Origin: Bacteroidales bacterium
GTDB lineage: Bacteria; Bacteroidota; Bacteroidia; Bacteroidales; JAFGHD01
Length of the DNA: 62,827 nucleotides
Direction: 5' to 3'
Assembly (NCBI GenBank): GCA_016927695.1
Contig: JAFGME010000024.1
Span: 1 to 62,827, forward strand
Within the stretch, counting starts at the first letter, position 1. Every line of letters starts with the position of its first letter. Shown here piece after piece: positions 43,489-51,764 of this stretch. The position numbers and the translations under genes were made by a program. Below the pieces are notes generated by a model. That model was not told where the DNA came from and searched no databases. It saw nothing but the letters and a program-made list of their open reading frames with translations.

Positions 43489-46428
43489 CTGCAGGGTAAC
43501 CACCGGCGGGAAAGTGATCATGTCAACCCATCCGCAGTCGCTGCCGCTGACGGTGTTCTGATCCTTGGTGTAATTCCATTTAAATATGTGTGTGCCTTTG
43601 GTAACCGCATAACTCTCATATCCCCAGGCCACATTGCCCGACCATTTCTCCTTCTCCTGCCCGTCGATGGTGAAACGCAGGTAATCATAACTGCTTTCGG
43701 AGGAGACTTTCCGGTAGAAAGAAATATTCCCGGCCATCACCACATCAAGGGTAATCTCCAGCGCCGTTGACTGGTTGTTCCCGATGGCCCCGGATTTGGC
43801 ACAATAAACCCCTTCATAAGGGCTCACTGAGGTGATGGTCCAGTTTTGATTGCCGGAGAAGTTCCAGTTGTATTGTGAAAAGTCCCCTGTTTCGAAATCC
43901 TCATGCGCCGTCAGTGAACCGATGGCTTCATATACAGTCTGTGATGTCGTGGCTTCCAGCGATTCAAAGAGGAGGACAAAATCGATCACAGTCCCTGAAG
44001 GAGTGTTCGCTTCTACCGAAATATTATAAGTGGCCTGGGTTGTGCTGTAGGGGTTAATTGTTCCTAATGCAACCGGCGCCGACATTATCTGCATGAAAGG
44101 GCTGGCCGAAGTAAGGCTTGAAACTGTCTGGCTGGCAGGCCCCATTCCATTGTTGATCAGGCTGAAGGTAATGGCAGCCGTCTCACCCGCTTCAAGGACG
44201 CCATTGCCGTTACCCGTACCAGAATCATCGATGGAAACGCTTTGTATCTCAATCACAGGATTGGTGTTGTAAGGTGGGAAAATGATGTAATCAATCCAGG
44301 CCCTGTCGCTGCCGGCCACAGTATAGGTATCCTTGATGTACACCCATTTGAATTCATGTGCCCCGGAGGTCACGGGGAAAGCAACTTCCCCCCAGCCGAC
44401 ATTTCCTGACCACTGGCCCTGCTGGACATTGTCGATGTAAAAACGGAGGAAATCGTAACTGGCCTCAGAGGATACCTTTCTGTAAAAGGAAATGTTTCCG
44501 CCCGATGTCAGATCCATGGTGATGGCGAGTGTGGACGACTGGTTGTTGCCAATGCTTCCTGAACGGGTGCAGTAAGCTCCGTCGTAAGGATCTTCAGTAG
44601 TGATGAACCAGGGGGCGTTTCCGCCCGTGGACCACTGCGGCTCAAATGTACCCTGCTCAAAACTCCAGGCCGTACTCTGCTGAAGCTGAAAATCAATCAC
44701 CGTATTCTGCGGATTTACGTTCACATCCTGAATAATGGTGGCATAATTAAGGGCATGCACCCTGAAAGGATGCGTTCCTTCGAACAGTGTGGAAATGGTG
44801 TACTGTCCGTTCTGGTTTGTTATGGCAGGCGGCAAAGGAGTATCCAGCACCTCCACGGATGCATTTTCGATGGGAAGGCCTGTGGCGAGGTCGGTTACCG
44901 TGCCGGAAATACTCAATACCTGTGCCGGTACAAGGAAAACATCCAGTATAGTCTGGTTCAGGCTGTTGATGTTCACATTGCTGAAAGTCTGGCTGATATA
45001 ACCATAAGCCGAAAAGGTAACAGTGTAATTGCCGGTCTGCAGCATCCTGTAATACCTCCCGAATGCAGCATCGCTCTTGTAGGGTTCGCGGAAGGAGCCT
45101 GAATTGTCAATTCCATTTACAAAAACCTCGGCTTCAACAGGCTGGCTGTTGGAGGCGTTGTAAACATGCCCCGTGAGCGTGGATTTGTTGATCCTGTCAA
45201 GCATGATAAGGCCCGCCTGGAGGTTGTTCTGGCAGATGGTCAGTATCTGGGTGGATGAAGGTATAAACTGCGTCGCCAGTTCAATAGTGTATCCGAAAAT
45301 CCCGTGTTGTCCGTAAGTATAATCGTCGGTTGTTCCGGAGCAGGCATACAGTTGCCAGGCAGCCTGGGGTGTGTAGTATCCTCCGGAGAGGCCGGGAATG
45401 GTTTGCGCCATGAATGTTCCAAGCTGTGAAATAGCAGCCTGGTCAGGTGCAACGGCGCTGCTGGTATAACCGAATGGCCAGAGGACAAGCTCCCCATAGC
45501 TGTGATATGAAATACCAGCTACAAAATGATGGTTGGATACGAGGTCCTGCATGGCGGAAATCTCAGGCTCGGAAGCGGCGGAAGGGCCTCTGTAGGTTTC
45601 GTCATTCGGGTCGGTGGAGGCCCCCTCCCCTCCCCACTCAAAAGAATAGTTACGGTTGGGGTCCACACCGTCAGGGTAATTGCTATAGCCGGTCTCTGGG
45701 TCAATTACTCCGTTTGAATTGTTGTCCCTGATGTTTTTCCTCCACCAGACATCCTGCTGGTCCCATACGATCTTATGGCCGTTCGGATTGACCAGTGGAA
45801 CAAACCAGATCTGGGTGTTATTGACATTGGCTGTTATCTGGGGGTCGCTTCCATAGTTATTGAGAATATGGTTCAGGATGTATATGGTTACCTCAAGGCT
45901 GATGGGCTCGCGGGCATGATGGGCGCCCATATAATAAATACACGGCTCATCTTCTTCCTGAAGTACATTGTCGGATACTTTTAGCGCCCAGATCTCATGA
46001 TTATACTCTAAATAATTGAAATTTCCGCCCAGATAGTATTCTTTGCCCCTCGAATTGCCAATATCATAAAGTTTACAGATACCAGGGTGGGCCGATTCCA
46101 TCTGCTGAAGATCGGCCAGAAGGCCTGAGTAGGAACGGTATCCGTTCAGGGCTTTCCCTTCGGCAAGATTTTCCCTGAGTTCGGCTTCAGTGACTGTTAC
46201 GGAAACTTCAAAGCCTTCCGCCTTCAGTTGAAGGTACAAATTATAATCCCCGACAAGATCAATGAATTCCTTCGGCCTGAATGCCGCAACATCATAGTCT
46301 CCTTTATAAAACCGTTCGACCGCCTGTTCAGATGGATTGGCTATTCTCAGCACAGCCCTGTCCTGAAACTGTGCCATTACCGTCTGAAAGAAAACAAAAC
46401 CGCAAAGTAGCAAAGTAATTTTTTTCAT
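42814..46428 (-). CDS. Secreted M14 zinc carboxypeptidase with multi-domain tail
   Basis: A 1204-residue protein: signal peptide (about 1-19), then an M14 domain (about 97-410). Zinc ligands are His171 and Glu174 (HHAREP) and His309 (SYHSYGE); DPNRNYSFEWGG carries the substrate-binding residues, and catalytic Glu383 is in YTIELA. Two carboxypeptidase-regulatory-like domains (about 417-500, 505-582) follow, then an FRKVSSE module (588-719), a CARDB-like domain (720-838), a second FRKVSSE module (843-975) and the C-terminal FLEGP/dockerin-like module (981-1204, ending GKGTQVPQ). It has no type A sorting domain. Predicted to remove C-terminal residues from peptides outside the cell, complementing the C25 endoprotease with the same tail. 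Confidence 0.93.
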   Translation of the reverse strand: MKKITLLLCGFVFFQTVMAQFQDRAVLRIANPSEQAVERFYKGDYDVAAFRPKEFIDLVGDYNLYLQLKAEGFEVSVTVTEAELRENLAEGKALNGYRSYSGLLADLQQMESAHPGICKLYDIGNSRGKEYYLGGNFNYLEYNHEIWALKVSDNVLQEEDEPCIYYMGAHHAREPISLEVTIYILNHILNNYGSDPQITANVNNTQIWFVPLVNPNGHKIVWDQQDVWWRKNIRDNNSNGVIDPETGYSNYPDGVDPNRNYSFEWGGEGASTDPNDETYRGPSAASEPEISAMQDLVSNHHFVAGISYHSYGELVLWPFGYTSSAVAPDQAAISQLGTFMAQTIPGLSGGYYTPQAAWQLYACSGTTDDYTYGQHGIFGYTIELATQFIPSSTQILTICQNNLQAGLIMLDRINKSTLTGHVYNASNSQPVEAEVFVNGIDNSGSFREPYKSDAAFGRYYRMLQTGNYTVTFSAYGYISQTFSNVNINSLNQTILDVFLVPAQVLSISGTVTDLATGLPIENASVEVLDTPLPPAITNQNGQYTISTLFEGTHPFRVHALNYATIIQDVNVNPQNTVIDFQLQQSTAWSFEQGTFEPQWSTGGNAPWFITTEDPYDGAYCTRSGSIGNNQSSTLAITMDLTSGGNISFYRKVSSEASYDFLRFYIDNVQQGQWSGNVGWGEVAFPVTSGAHEFKWVYIKDTYTVAGSDRAWIDYIIFPPYNTNPVIEIQSVSIDDSGTGNGNGVLEAGETAAITFSLINNGMGPASQTVSSLTSASPFMQIMSAPVALGTINPYSTTQATYNISVEANTPSGTVIDFVLLFESLEATTSQTVYEAIGSLTAHEDFETGDFSQYNWNFSGNQNWTITSVSPYEGVYCAKSGAIGNNQSTALEITLDVVMAGNISFYRKVSSESSYDYLRFTIDGQEKEKWSGNVAWGYESYAVTKGTHIFKWNYTKDQNTVSGSDCGWVDMITFPPVVTLQNINIKVFLEGPYSGTEMETYLNTGGYIPLNQPYSSQPWNYQGSIALQGSPVPDAVDWILMELRETAGGAATATSSTMIAKMAALLLKNGQVVAVDGVSPLIFAGSVEDNLYALVHHRNHLSVMSSGPLQKTGGVYSWDFSTDAYQAYGGGLAHTGLGNGVFGMTAGDGDATGQVGTGDKNDVWVMQAGASGYLPGDFDLDANVTNGDKIDLWAPNSGKGTQVPQ

Positions 46429-46463
46429 ACCTGAATGTTTTATTGATGCAAACGAAAACCTGA

Positions 46464-46471
46464 CAAATGTA
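46464..46471 (-). promoter_or_regulatory. Candidate -7 element of the M14 gene
   Basis: On the minus strand this reads TACATTTG, a perfect TAnnTTTG, 35 nt before the start codon. No clear TTTG lies at -33. Confidence 0.4.
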
Positions 46472-46590
46472 ATATTTATGTATTAGGTATTAAGACCTTG
46501 CCGATAAGAATTTCGTTGCATACCAGATAGTCTTAATGATGTCACGAACTATTTTCAATTTCCTTTGTTAAAATATATAATCAGAAAAAT

Positions 46591-47046
46591 ATGCAAATAA
46601 AGGCTGACACTCCCGGGCAATATATTGAACAGCTTCCCGGTGAAAGGAAAGAGGCCATGACCAGGCTGAGACATATCATTACGGCCAATCTGCCTGATGG
46701 GTTTTCGGAGTGCATGAGCTACGGAATGATCGGATATGTGATTCCTCATTCGGTGTATCCATCCGGATACCACTGTGATCCCGCACTGCCCCTGCCATTT
46801 ATGAGCATTGCATCTCAAAAAAATCACATCTCTGTTTATCACATGGGGCTTTATGCCGACGAAAAGCTGATGGGCTGGTTCCTGGAAGAATATCCGAAAC
46901 ATTCAAAGGCAAAACCGGATATAGGCAAAAGCTGTATCCGCTTTAAAAAACCGGAAAATATTCCCTTTGAACTGATCTGCGAGCTGGCAGGAAAAATGCA
47001 GGCACAGGAATGGATCAGCCTTTATGAATCGCAGATAAAGAGATAG
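46591..47046 (+). CDS. DUF1801 (YdhG/YjbR-like) protein
   Basis: A 151-residue cytosolic protein of the DUF1801 family: N-terminal YIEQLPGERKEAMTRLRHIITANLPDGFSECMSYGMIGY, then SIASQKNHISVYHMGLY and GKSCIRFKKPENIPFELICELA. The fold is known from structural genomics but the function is not established. It stands alone between the divergent M14 gene and a T9SS cargo gene. Confidence 0.85.
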   Translation: MQIKADTPGQYIEQLPGERKEAMTRLRHIITANLPDGFSECMSYGMIGYVIPHSVYPSGYHCDPALPLPFMSIASQKNHISVYHMGLYADEKLMGWFLEEYPKHSKAKPDIGKSCIRFKKPENIPFELICELAGKMQAQEWISLYESQIKR

Positions 47047-47311
47047 GTTTTTTTAATCATTCTTTTTGTACTGCAAATCTTCCATAAAGCGCTCCGGATA
47101 TCCTGGCAGAAGCGGCCTTTCCCTCAATTTCCTGACAGCGGTTCAACATTGACCGGCAGCGTGGACTCCGGTTTTCGCCCTGTTTTAATAAGGTTTTAAG
47201 GAGTAAGGCTGTCATAGTAAGTTTCCCCCGGTTTCCATTCCCTCATTATGTCTTGATTTCAGCTTCCGGATGTGCCAAATTTGAACCGGAAAACAAATAA
47301 AACTCAACACA

Positions 47312-48202
47312 ATGAAAACACAAACGATCTTTACAGCTTTATTGCTCGCAGGCTTTATGTATGCATTTGGCCAGCAATCCCCCTCCATTCACTGGAGGTT
47401 TGCCAACCCTGTTGTATATGAACAATGGGGTGACTCCTTCCTGCAGTTCGACATTGAAATTTCCGCTGACCGGCCCGGAACATTCCACAGCGATTTGCAG
47501 GTATATCTCGACTACAATCCCGGGGCTTTCGGCGAAAATGTGGCAGCTTCAGGGAATATTTCCGTAGAACGTTTAGGACTGCTCAGCGGAAATGTTTCGG
47601 GGGCCGAAAAGTATATTCAGCTTCCTCCCGGAGTTCCCGGGGTGGACAACATGGTCAGCAGGCATGCCTGTCTTACCGAGGCTTTGTTCAGAGTACCCAG
47701 GCAGAATTTTATGAACGAGGCGCCTGTTCTGCCTGAATGGGGCGGCCTGTTCAGGTACAGGATCAGAATCCTGGACGCTTCTGAAACGGCAGGGATTTCT
47801 TTTGTTGCAGCCGACACCCGCGGCATTCCCCTGATGGACGACGGGCAGTATTATCTTAACCGCGATTTCACCAACCCTTTGAAATACGGACAGGATGACC
47901 TCTTCAGCGGCCTCTACGAAAACAACCTCCTGGATTTTCCGCTCACCCCCTCGGGCGCTTTTGCAGGAAATGAAACGGGAATAAGCATTTTTTCCGATGG
48001 GAATAATATTTTTATCAAAGCAGGTGAAGTCAGTGATCTGAATTTGAAACTGCATGATGTTTACGGTAAAACCGTACTCAGCGCCTCACTCTCGGGAAAC
48101 CACGAATACCAGGTAACCGCTTCCGTTGTCAAAGGAATCTACATTGCTGAAGTTCAGGATGGTACGGAAATCACGACAAAGAAAGTTTTTCTTTCGAGAT
48201 AA
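47312..48202 (+). CDS. Secreted protein with T9SS type A sorting domain
   Basis: A 296-residue protein: signal peptide (MKTQTIFTALLLAGFMYAFGQ), then a beta-sandwich (FLQFDIEISADRPGTFHSDLQVYLDYNPGAFG), reminiscent of surface-protein ectodomains but not assigned. The C-terminal 70 residues (about 227-296) are a type A sorting domain (KLHDVYGKTVLSASLSG; SVVKGIYIAEV; final KKVFLSR). It is predicted to be exported by T9SS and displayed or released. A terminator hairpin follows 25 nt after the stop. Confidence 0.8.
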   Translation: MKTQTIFTALLLAGFMYAFGQQSPSIHWRFANPVVYEQWGDSFLQFDIEISADRPGTFHSDLQVYLDYNPGAFGENVAASGNISVERLGLLSGNVSGAEKYIQLPPGVPGVDNMVSRHACLTEALFRVPRQNFMNEAPVLPEWGGLFRYRIRILDASETAGISFVAADTRGIPLMDDGQYYLNRDFTNPLKYGQDDLFSGLYENNLLDFPLTPSGAFAGNETGISIFSDGNNIFIKAGEVSDLNLKLHDVYGKTVLSASLSGNHEYQVTASVVKGIYIAEVQDGTEITTKKVFLSR

Positions 48203-48228
48203 CACCCCTCTTGTGCTCTGATTCCCAA

Positions 48229-48270
48229 AAGGCCGGACCGCTGTTGGCAGCGCCGGCCTTCTCCTTTTTT
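48229..48270 (+). terminator. Rho-independent terminator before gltX
   Basis: A long stem, AAGGCCGG...CGCTG with CAGCG...CCGGCCTT (about 48229-48260), 4-nt loop and small bulges, followed after CTCC by six T (48265-48270). It ends transcription of the T9SS cargo gene immediately upstream of the gltX -7 element. Confidence 0.85.
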
Positions 48271-48271
48271 A

Positions 48272-48279
48272 TATCTTTG
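48272..48279 (+). promoter_or_regulatory. -7 element of gltX, deciding the start codon
   Basis: TATCTTTG is a perfect TAnnTTTG, 9 nt before the first ATG (48288) and 20 nt before a second in-frame ATG (48300). Initiation about 5-7 nt downstream would leave almost no leader for 48288, favouring 48300 as the start. The -33 region lies in the terminator stem and shows no TTTG. Confidence 0.5.
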
Positions 48280-48299
48280 CCGCCAAAATGATCACAGAT

Positions 48300-49832
48300 A
48301 TGAGTGAAAGGGAAATACGGGTGCGCTTTGCGCCAAGCCCCACAGGGCCTCTGCACATCGGAGGGGTTAGGACGGCTTTGTTCAATTACCTGTTTGCACG
48401 GAAAAACAACGGGAAATTCATCCTCAGGATAGAAGACACCGATCAGAACCGCTATGTGGAAGGAGCCGTGGATTACATTCTTGAATCCCTTGAATGGTGC
48501 GGCATACATTTCGACGAAGGCGTTCACAAAGGAGGCCCTTTTGCCCCGTACAGGCAATCCGAAAGAAAAAATATCTACCGGCAATATGCAGATACATTGA
48601 TTGAAAACGGATTTGCCTATTATGCCTTCGACACACCGGATGAGCTCGAAAATCTCAGGAAAGAGCTTGAAAGGAACCAGGTTCCCAATACCAGTTACAG
48701 CTATCACTGCAGAAACCGGATGAGCAATTCACTTTCTCTCAGCCGCGGCGAAGTGCAGCAAGAGCTGGCCTCGGGCACACCCTTTGTGATCCGGTTTAAA
48801 ATGCCTGAAAATGTTGAAATAGCTTTCAGCGACATCGTCAGGGGCGACATTTCGGTGAACACCTCCACCTTAGACGACAAGGTGCTGTTCAAGTCCGATG
48901 GCATGCCGACCTACCATCTGGCCAATGTGGTGGACGATCACCTGATGGAGATATCGCATGTGATCCGGGGCGAAGAATGGCTCCCCTCTCTGCCCCTGCA
49001 TGTGATGTTGTACCGTGCTTTCGGGTGGGATGAATCCATGCCCCTGTTCGCACATATGCCACTGACACTGAAACCCGACGGCAAGGGAAAACTGAGCAAA
49101 CGCGACGGCGACCGGCTCGGATTCCCTGTTTTTCCATTGGAATGGAAAAATCCGCAAACCGGTGAAGTGTCAGGCGGATACCGCGAGTCGGGCTATTTCC
49201 CCGAAGCCTTCATCAATATCCTTGCACTCCTGGGCTGGAACCCCGGCACAGAGCAGGAATTATTCACTATGGACGAACTCATTGAAATTTTCTCCCTCGA
49301 TCGTATCATCAAATCGGGCTCAAGGTTTGACCCGGCCAAGGCCAGATGGTTCAATCACCAGTATCTTATGAAAAAAAATGATGATGAACTGGCAGCAATG
49401 TTTTCAGCCGACCTGGAGAAAAGAGGCGTCAGGGCAGACCCGGATACGGTCCGTAAGGTGGCAGGACTGGTCAAAGAAAGGGCCGACTTTGTAAAAGATT
49501 TCTGGCAACATTCCTGTTTTTTCTTCCAGCGGCCTGAAAACTATGATGCAGAGATGGTGAAAAAACAATGGAAGCAGGAAACACCGCAGCTTCTTTTGGA
49601 ATTTGCACAAAAAATCAAGGCCGTAGACGGGTTTGACAAAGACAAAACGGAACTGTTGGTAAAAGCATTTCTTGAGGAAAAACAAACCGGCACGGGCAAA
49701 CTTATGAATCCGTTGCGCCTTGCGCTGGTGGGCTCCCCCATGGGCCCCGGCATGTTCGATATCATGGAAATATTAGGAAGGGAAGAGGTGGTGGCAAGAA
49801 TAGAAAATGCCCTGGACAAAATAAAAATCTGA
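48300..49832 (+). CDS. gltX: Glutamyl-tRNA synthetase
   Basis: A class I aminoacyl-tRNA synthetase that charges tRNA-Glu. Motifs: HIGH-type signature FAPSPTGPLHIGG near the N-terminus, RIEDTDQNRYVEGA, and KMSKS-type signature KLSKRDGDR. About 510 residues from ATG 48300 (MSEREIRVRF); ATG 48288 would add four residues. folB starts 2 nt after its stop, so the two are co-transcribed. Confidence 0.97.
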   Translation: MSEREIRVRFAPSPTGPLHIGGVRTALFNYLFARKNNGKFILRIEDTDQNRYVEGAVDYILESLEWCGIHFDEGVHKGGPFAPYRQSERKNIYRQYADTLIENGFAYYAFDTPDELENLRKELERNQVPNTSYSYHCRNRMSNSLSLSRGEVQQELASGTPFVIRFKMPENVEIAFSDIVRGDISVNTSTLDDKVLFKSDGMPTYHLANVVDDHLMEISHVIRGEEWLPSLPLHVMLYRAFGWDESMPLFAHMPLTLKPDGKGKLSKRDGDRLGFPVFPLEWKNPQTGEVSGGYRESGYFPEAFINILALLGWNPGTEQELFTMDELIEIFSLDRIIKSGSRFDPAKARWFNHQYLMKKNDDELAAMFSADLEKRGVRADPDTVRKVAGLVKERADFVKDFWQHSCFFFQRPENYDAEMVKKQWKQETPQLLLEFAQKIKAVDGFDKDKTELLVKAFLEEKQTGTGKLMNPLRLALVGSPMGPGMFDIMEILGREEVVARIENALDKIKI

Positions 49833-49834
49833 TT

Positions 49835-50203
49835 ATGGCAACAATTGAGCTTGAAGGAATGGAATTCTTCGCCCGGCACGGGGTTTACGAAGAAGAAAGG
49901 ATCACGGGAAACACCTTCCTGATCGACCTGTACCTTGAGGTGGACACCGAAAAGGCAGAAACCGGCGACGACATCAATGATGCGGTCGACTACGGCAAAA
50001 TCTATGAAGCGGTAAGGCAGGAAATGGAAGTCCCTTCCCGTTTGCTTGAACATCTCGCAAGGCGTATCCTGAACCGTCTTCAGGGAGATTTCCCGCGCGC
50101 AGAGTCATGGGAAATTCGGGTTTCCAAGCTGAATCCTCCCCTGGGAGGGAATGTGGAGGCTGTATCGGTGGTACTCTCTGCAGACAGTTTCCACAATGCC
50201 TGA
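49835..50203 (+). CDS. folB: Dihydroneopterin aldolase
   Basis: A 122-residue enzyme of folate biosynthesis converting 7,8-dihydroneopterin to 6-hydroxymethyl-7,8-dihydropterin and glycolaldehyde. Family motifs: ELEGMEFFARHGVYEEER, VDYGKIYEAV, LLEHLARRI, VSKLNPPLGG. The start lies 2 nt after gltX, indicating one transcript. The promoter of the tRNA-Cys gene follows directly. Confidence 0.95.
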   Translation: MATIELEGMEFFARHGVYEEERITGNTFLIDLYLEVDTEKAETGDDINDAVDYGKIYEAVRQEMEVPSRLLEHLARRILNRLQGDFPRAESWEIRVSKLNPPLGGNVEAVSVVLSADSFHNA

Positions 50204-50223
50204 CCCGTAATAATCTGAAAAAT

Positions 50224-50254
50224 TTTGCGGGATGAAAAAATATTACTAAATTTG
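50224..50254 (+). promoter_or_regulatory. Consensus Bacteroidota promoter of tRNA-Cys
   Basis: TTTG (50224-50227), exactly 19 nt, TAAATTTG (50247-50254): perfect matches to both elements of the Bacteroidota housekeeping promoter. Transcription would start about 10 nt before the mature tRNA. This is the clearest promoter in the window and the reference for the weaker ones. Confidence 0.8.
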
Positions 50255-50269
50255 CGATCCTTTAAAAAC

Positions 50270-50340
50270 GGTACCGTGGCCGAGGGGTTAGGCAGTGGTC
50301 TGCAAAACCACGTACAGCGGTTCGAATCCGCTCGGTACCT
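50270..50340 (+). tRNA. tRNA-Cys (GCA)
   Basis: 71 nt. The acceptor stem GGTACCG / CGGTACC pairs perfectly and is followed by discriminator U, the identity base of tRNA-Cys. The anticodon stem GTGGT / ACCAC encloses a CTGCAAA loop with anticodon GCA; the T-arm has the TTCGAAT loop. No CCA is encoded, as is usual in many Bacteroidota. Confidence 0.97.
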
Positions 50341-50645
50341 CGAAACATTTTTTGATAAGCCTTTAGCTGCTTTTTCTGAGCAAAACTTCCTGAACTGAAA
50401 ACTCAATATCATCCACTGATTTATACCTGCTAATAAGTTCCTGTTTTGGACAATTTAAATAAAAAATAATTTTTGATTCATATTTTTGGCTGACAACATC
50501 ACTTTAAAATCTCAGATGGCGCCAATGAGTGGGTTTTGAAAGTTCAGAGGCAGATCAGAGATAAGATAAGCGGTGAAATCACAAATTAAACACCCTCCAA
50601 CTGCCTTATTTTTTTATATTTGCACAGGAATATTTCCGAAAAGCA
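50341..50645. other. 305-bp spacer between tRNA-Cys and manC
   Basis: No open frame with coding character and no RNA gene seen. It contains the manC -7 candidate at 50615-50622; the rest is A/T-rich, with no clear terminator after the tRNA. Confidence 0.5.
50615..50622 (+). promoter_or_regulatory. Candidate -7 element of manC
   Basis: TATATTTG, a perfect TAnnTTTG, 29 nt before ATG 50652. No TTTG at the expected -33 position. Confidence 0.45.
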
Positions 50646-50651
50646 TTGATA

Positions 50652-51743
50652 ATGAATAACAACTACTATTGTGTGATTATGGCCGGCGGGGTCGGAGCCA
50701 GGTTCTGGCCCATGAGCCGTATCAACCGTCCCAAACAATTCATCGATATTTCAGGCGCCGGCAAAACACTGATACAACAAACCTACGAACGTTTTCTGGA
50801 TATTTGCCCCCAACAAAACATCCTTGTTGTGACCAATGAGATTTACAAAGAACAGGTACTGGCTCAACTGGACGGGATGACTGAAAAGCAGGTTCTTTGT
50901 GAACCCATGCGAAAAAATACGGCGCCCTGTGTGGCTTACGCCAGCCACAGGATTTATAATGAAAACCCAAACGCCGTAATGGTGGTTGCCCCATCGGACC
51001 ATATCATCCTCAATGAAACCCTTTTTAAAGAAGTGATCGGTTCAACCCTCAAGGCAGCCACTGAAAACGACTGGCTGCTTACCCTGGGAATTACCCCGTC
51101 ACGACCCGAAACAGGTTACGGTTATATTCAATTTTGCAACGACCAGCCTTCCCGGGAAGACAAAAGAATCAGGAAAGTCAAAACTTTCACTGAAAAGCCC
51201 GGCCGTGAACTGGCCGCCACATTCCTTGAAAGCGGCGAATTCCTGTGGAACTCAGGCATATTTATCTGGTCGGCAGCCGCAATATTGAATGCCTTCAAAA
51301 ATCACCTTCCGGATATCGACGGCCTTTTTTCGGAAGGGAAAAACATATATGGCACCTCCGGTGAAAAAGCATTCATCAACAGGATATACCCGCTGTGTCC
51401 CAATATTTCCATTGACTATGGCATCATGGAAAAGGCCGGCAATGTGTATGTTCTTGCCTCTGACTTTGGATGGTCGGATCTCGGCACCTGGGGTTCGCTT
51501 TATGAAATCCGGGAAAAAGACACCCATGGAAATGCAGTGATCGGTAAAAATGTGATGGTGTACGACAGCAATAACTGCATTGTTACCGTTCCCCATGACA
51601 AGCTGGTGGTTATTCAGGGCCTTGAGGATTACATTGTGGTGGAAGATGAGAATCATCTCCTGATCTGCAAAAAGCAGGATGAACAAAAGATACGGGAGAT
51701 TGTGAATACAATAAAAATTGAGAAGGGAGAAAAATTTGTCTGA
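50652..51743 (+). CDS. manC: Mannose-1-phosphate guanylyltransferase
   Basis: A 363-residue nucleotidyltransferase making GDP-mannose from mannose-1-phosphate and GTP. Signature GGVGARFWPMSRINRPKQF (nucleotide-binding), then VVAPSDHIIL, TLGITPSRPETGYGYIQ, FTEKPGRE, FLWNSGIFIW and SDFGWSDLGTWGSLYE. ATG 50652 is preferred to TTG 50646. It lacks a phosphomannose isomerase domain. GDP-mannose feeds surface polysaccharide and fucose synthesis, which fits the flippase encoded elsewhere in the window. Confidence 0.95.
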   Translation: MNNNYYCVIMAGGVGARFWPMSRINRPKQFIDISGAGKTLIQQTYERFLDICPQQNILVVTNEIYKEQVLAQLDGMTEKQVLCEPMRKNTAPCVAYASHRIYNENPNAVMVVAPSDHIILNETLFKEVIGSTLKAATENDWLLTLGITPSRPETGYGYIQFCNDQPSREDKRIRKVKTFTEKPGRELAATFLESGEFLWNSGIFIWSAAAILNAFKNHLPDIDGLFSEGKNIYGTSGEKAFINRIYPLCPNISIDYGIMEKAGNVYVLASDFGWSDLGTWGSLYEIREKDTHGNAVIGKNVMVYDSNNCIVTVPHDKLVVIQGLEDYIVVEDENHLLICKKQDEQKIREIVNTIKIEKGEKFV

Positions 51744-51764
51744 TACTGATTAATCTTATTTTTA

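Noticed and set aside
47047-47311. Regulatory RNA or riboswitch before the T9SS cargo gene
   Set aside because: No convincing conserved fold or terminator pair; only a one-mismatch -7 motif (CAAATTTG) near the start.
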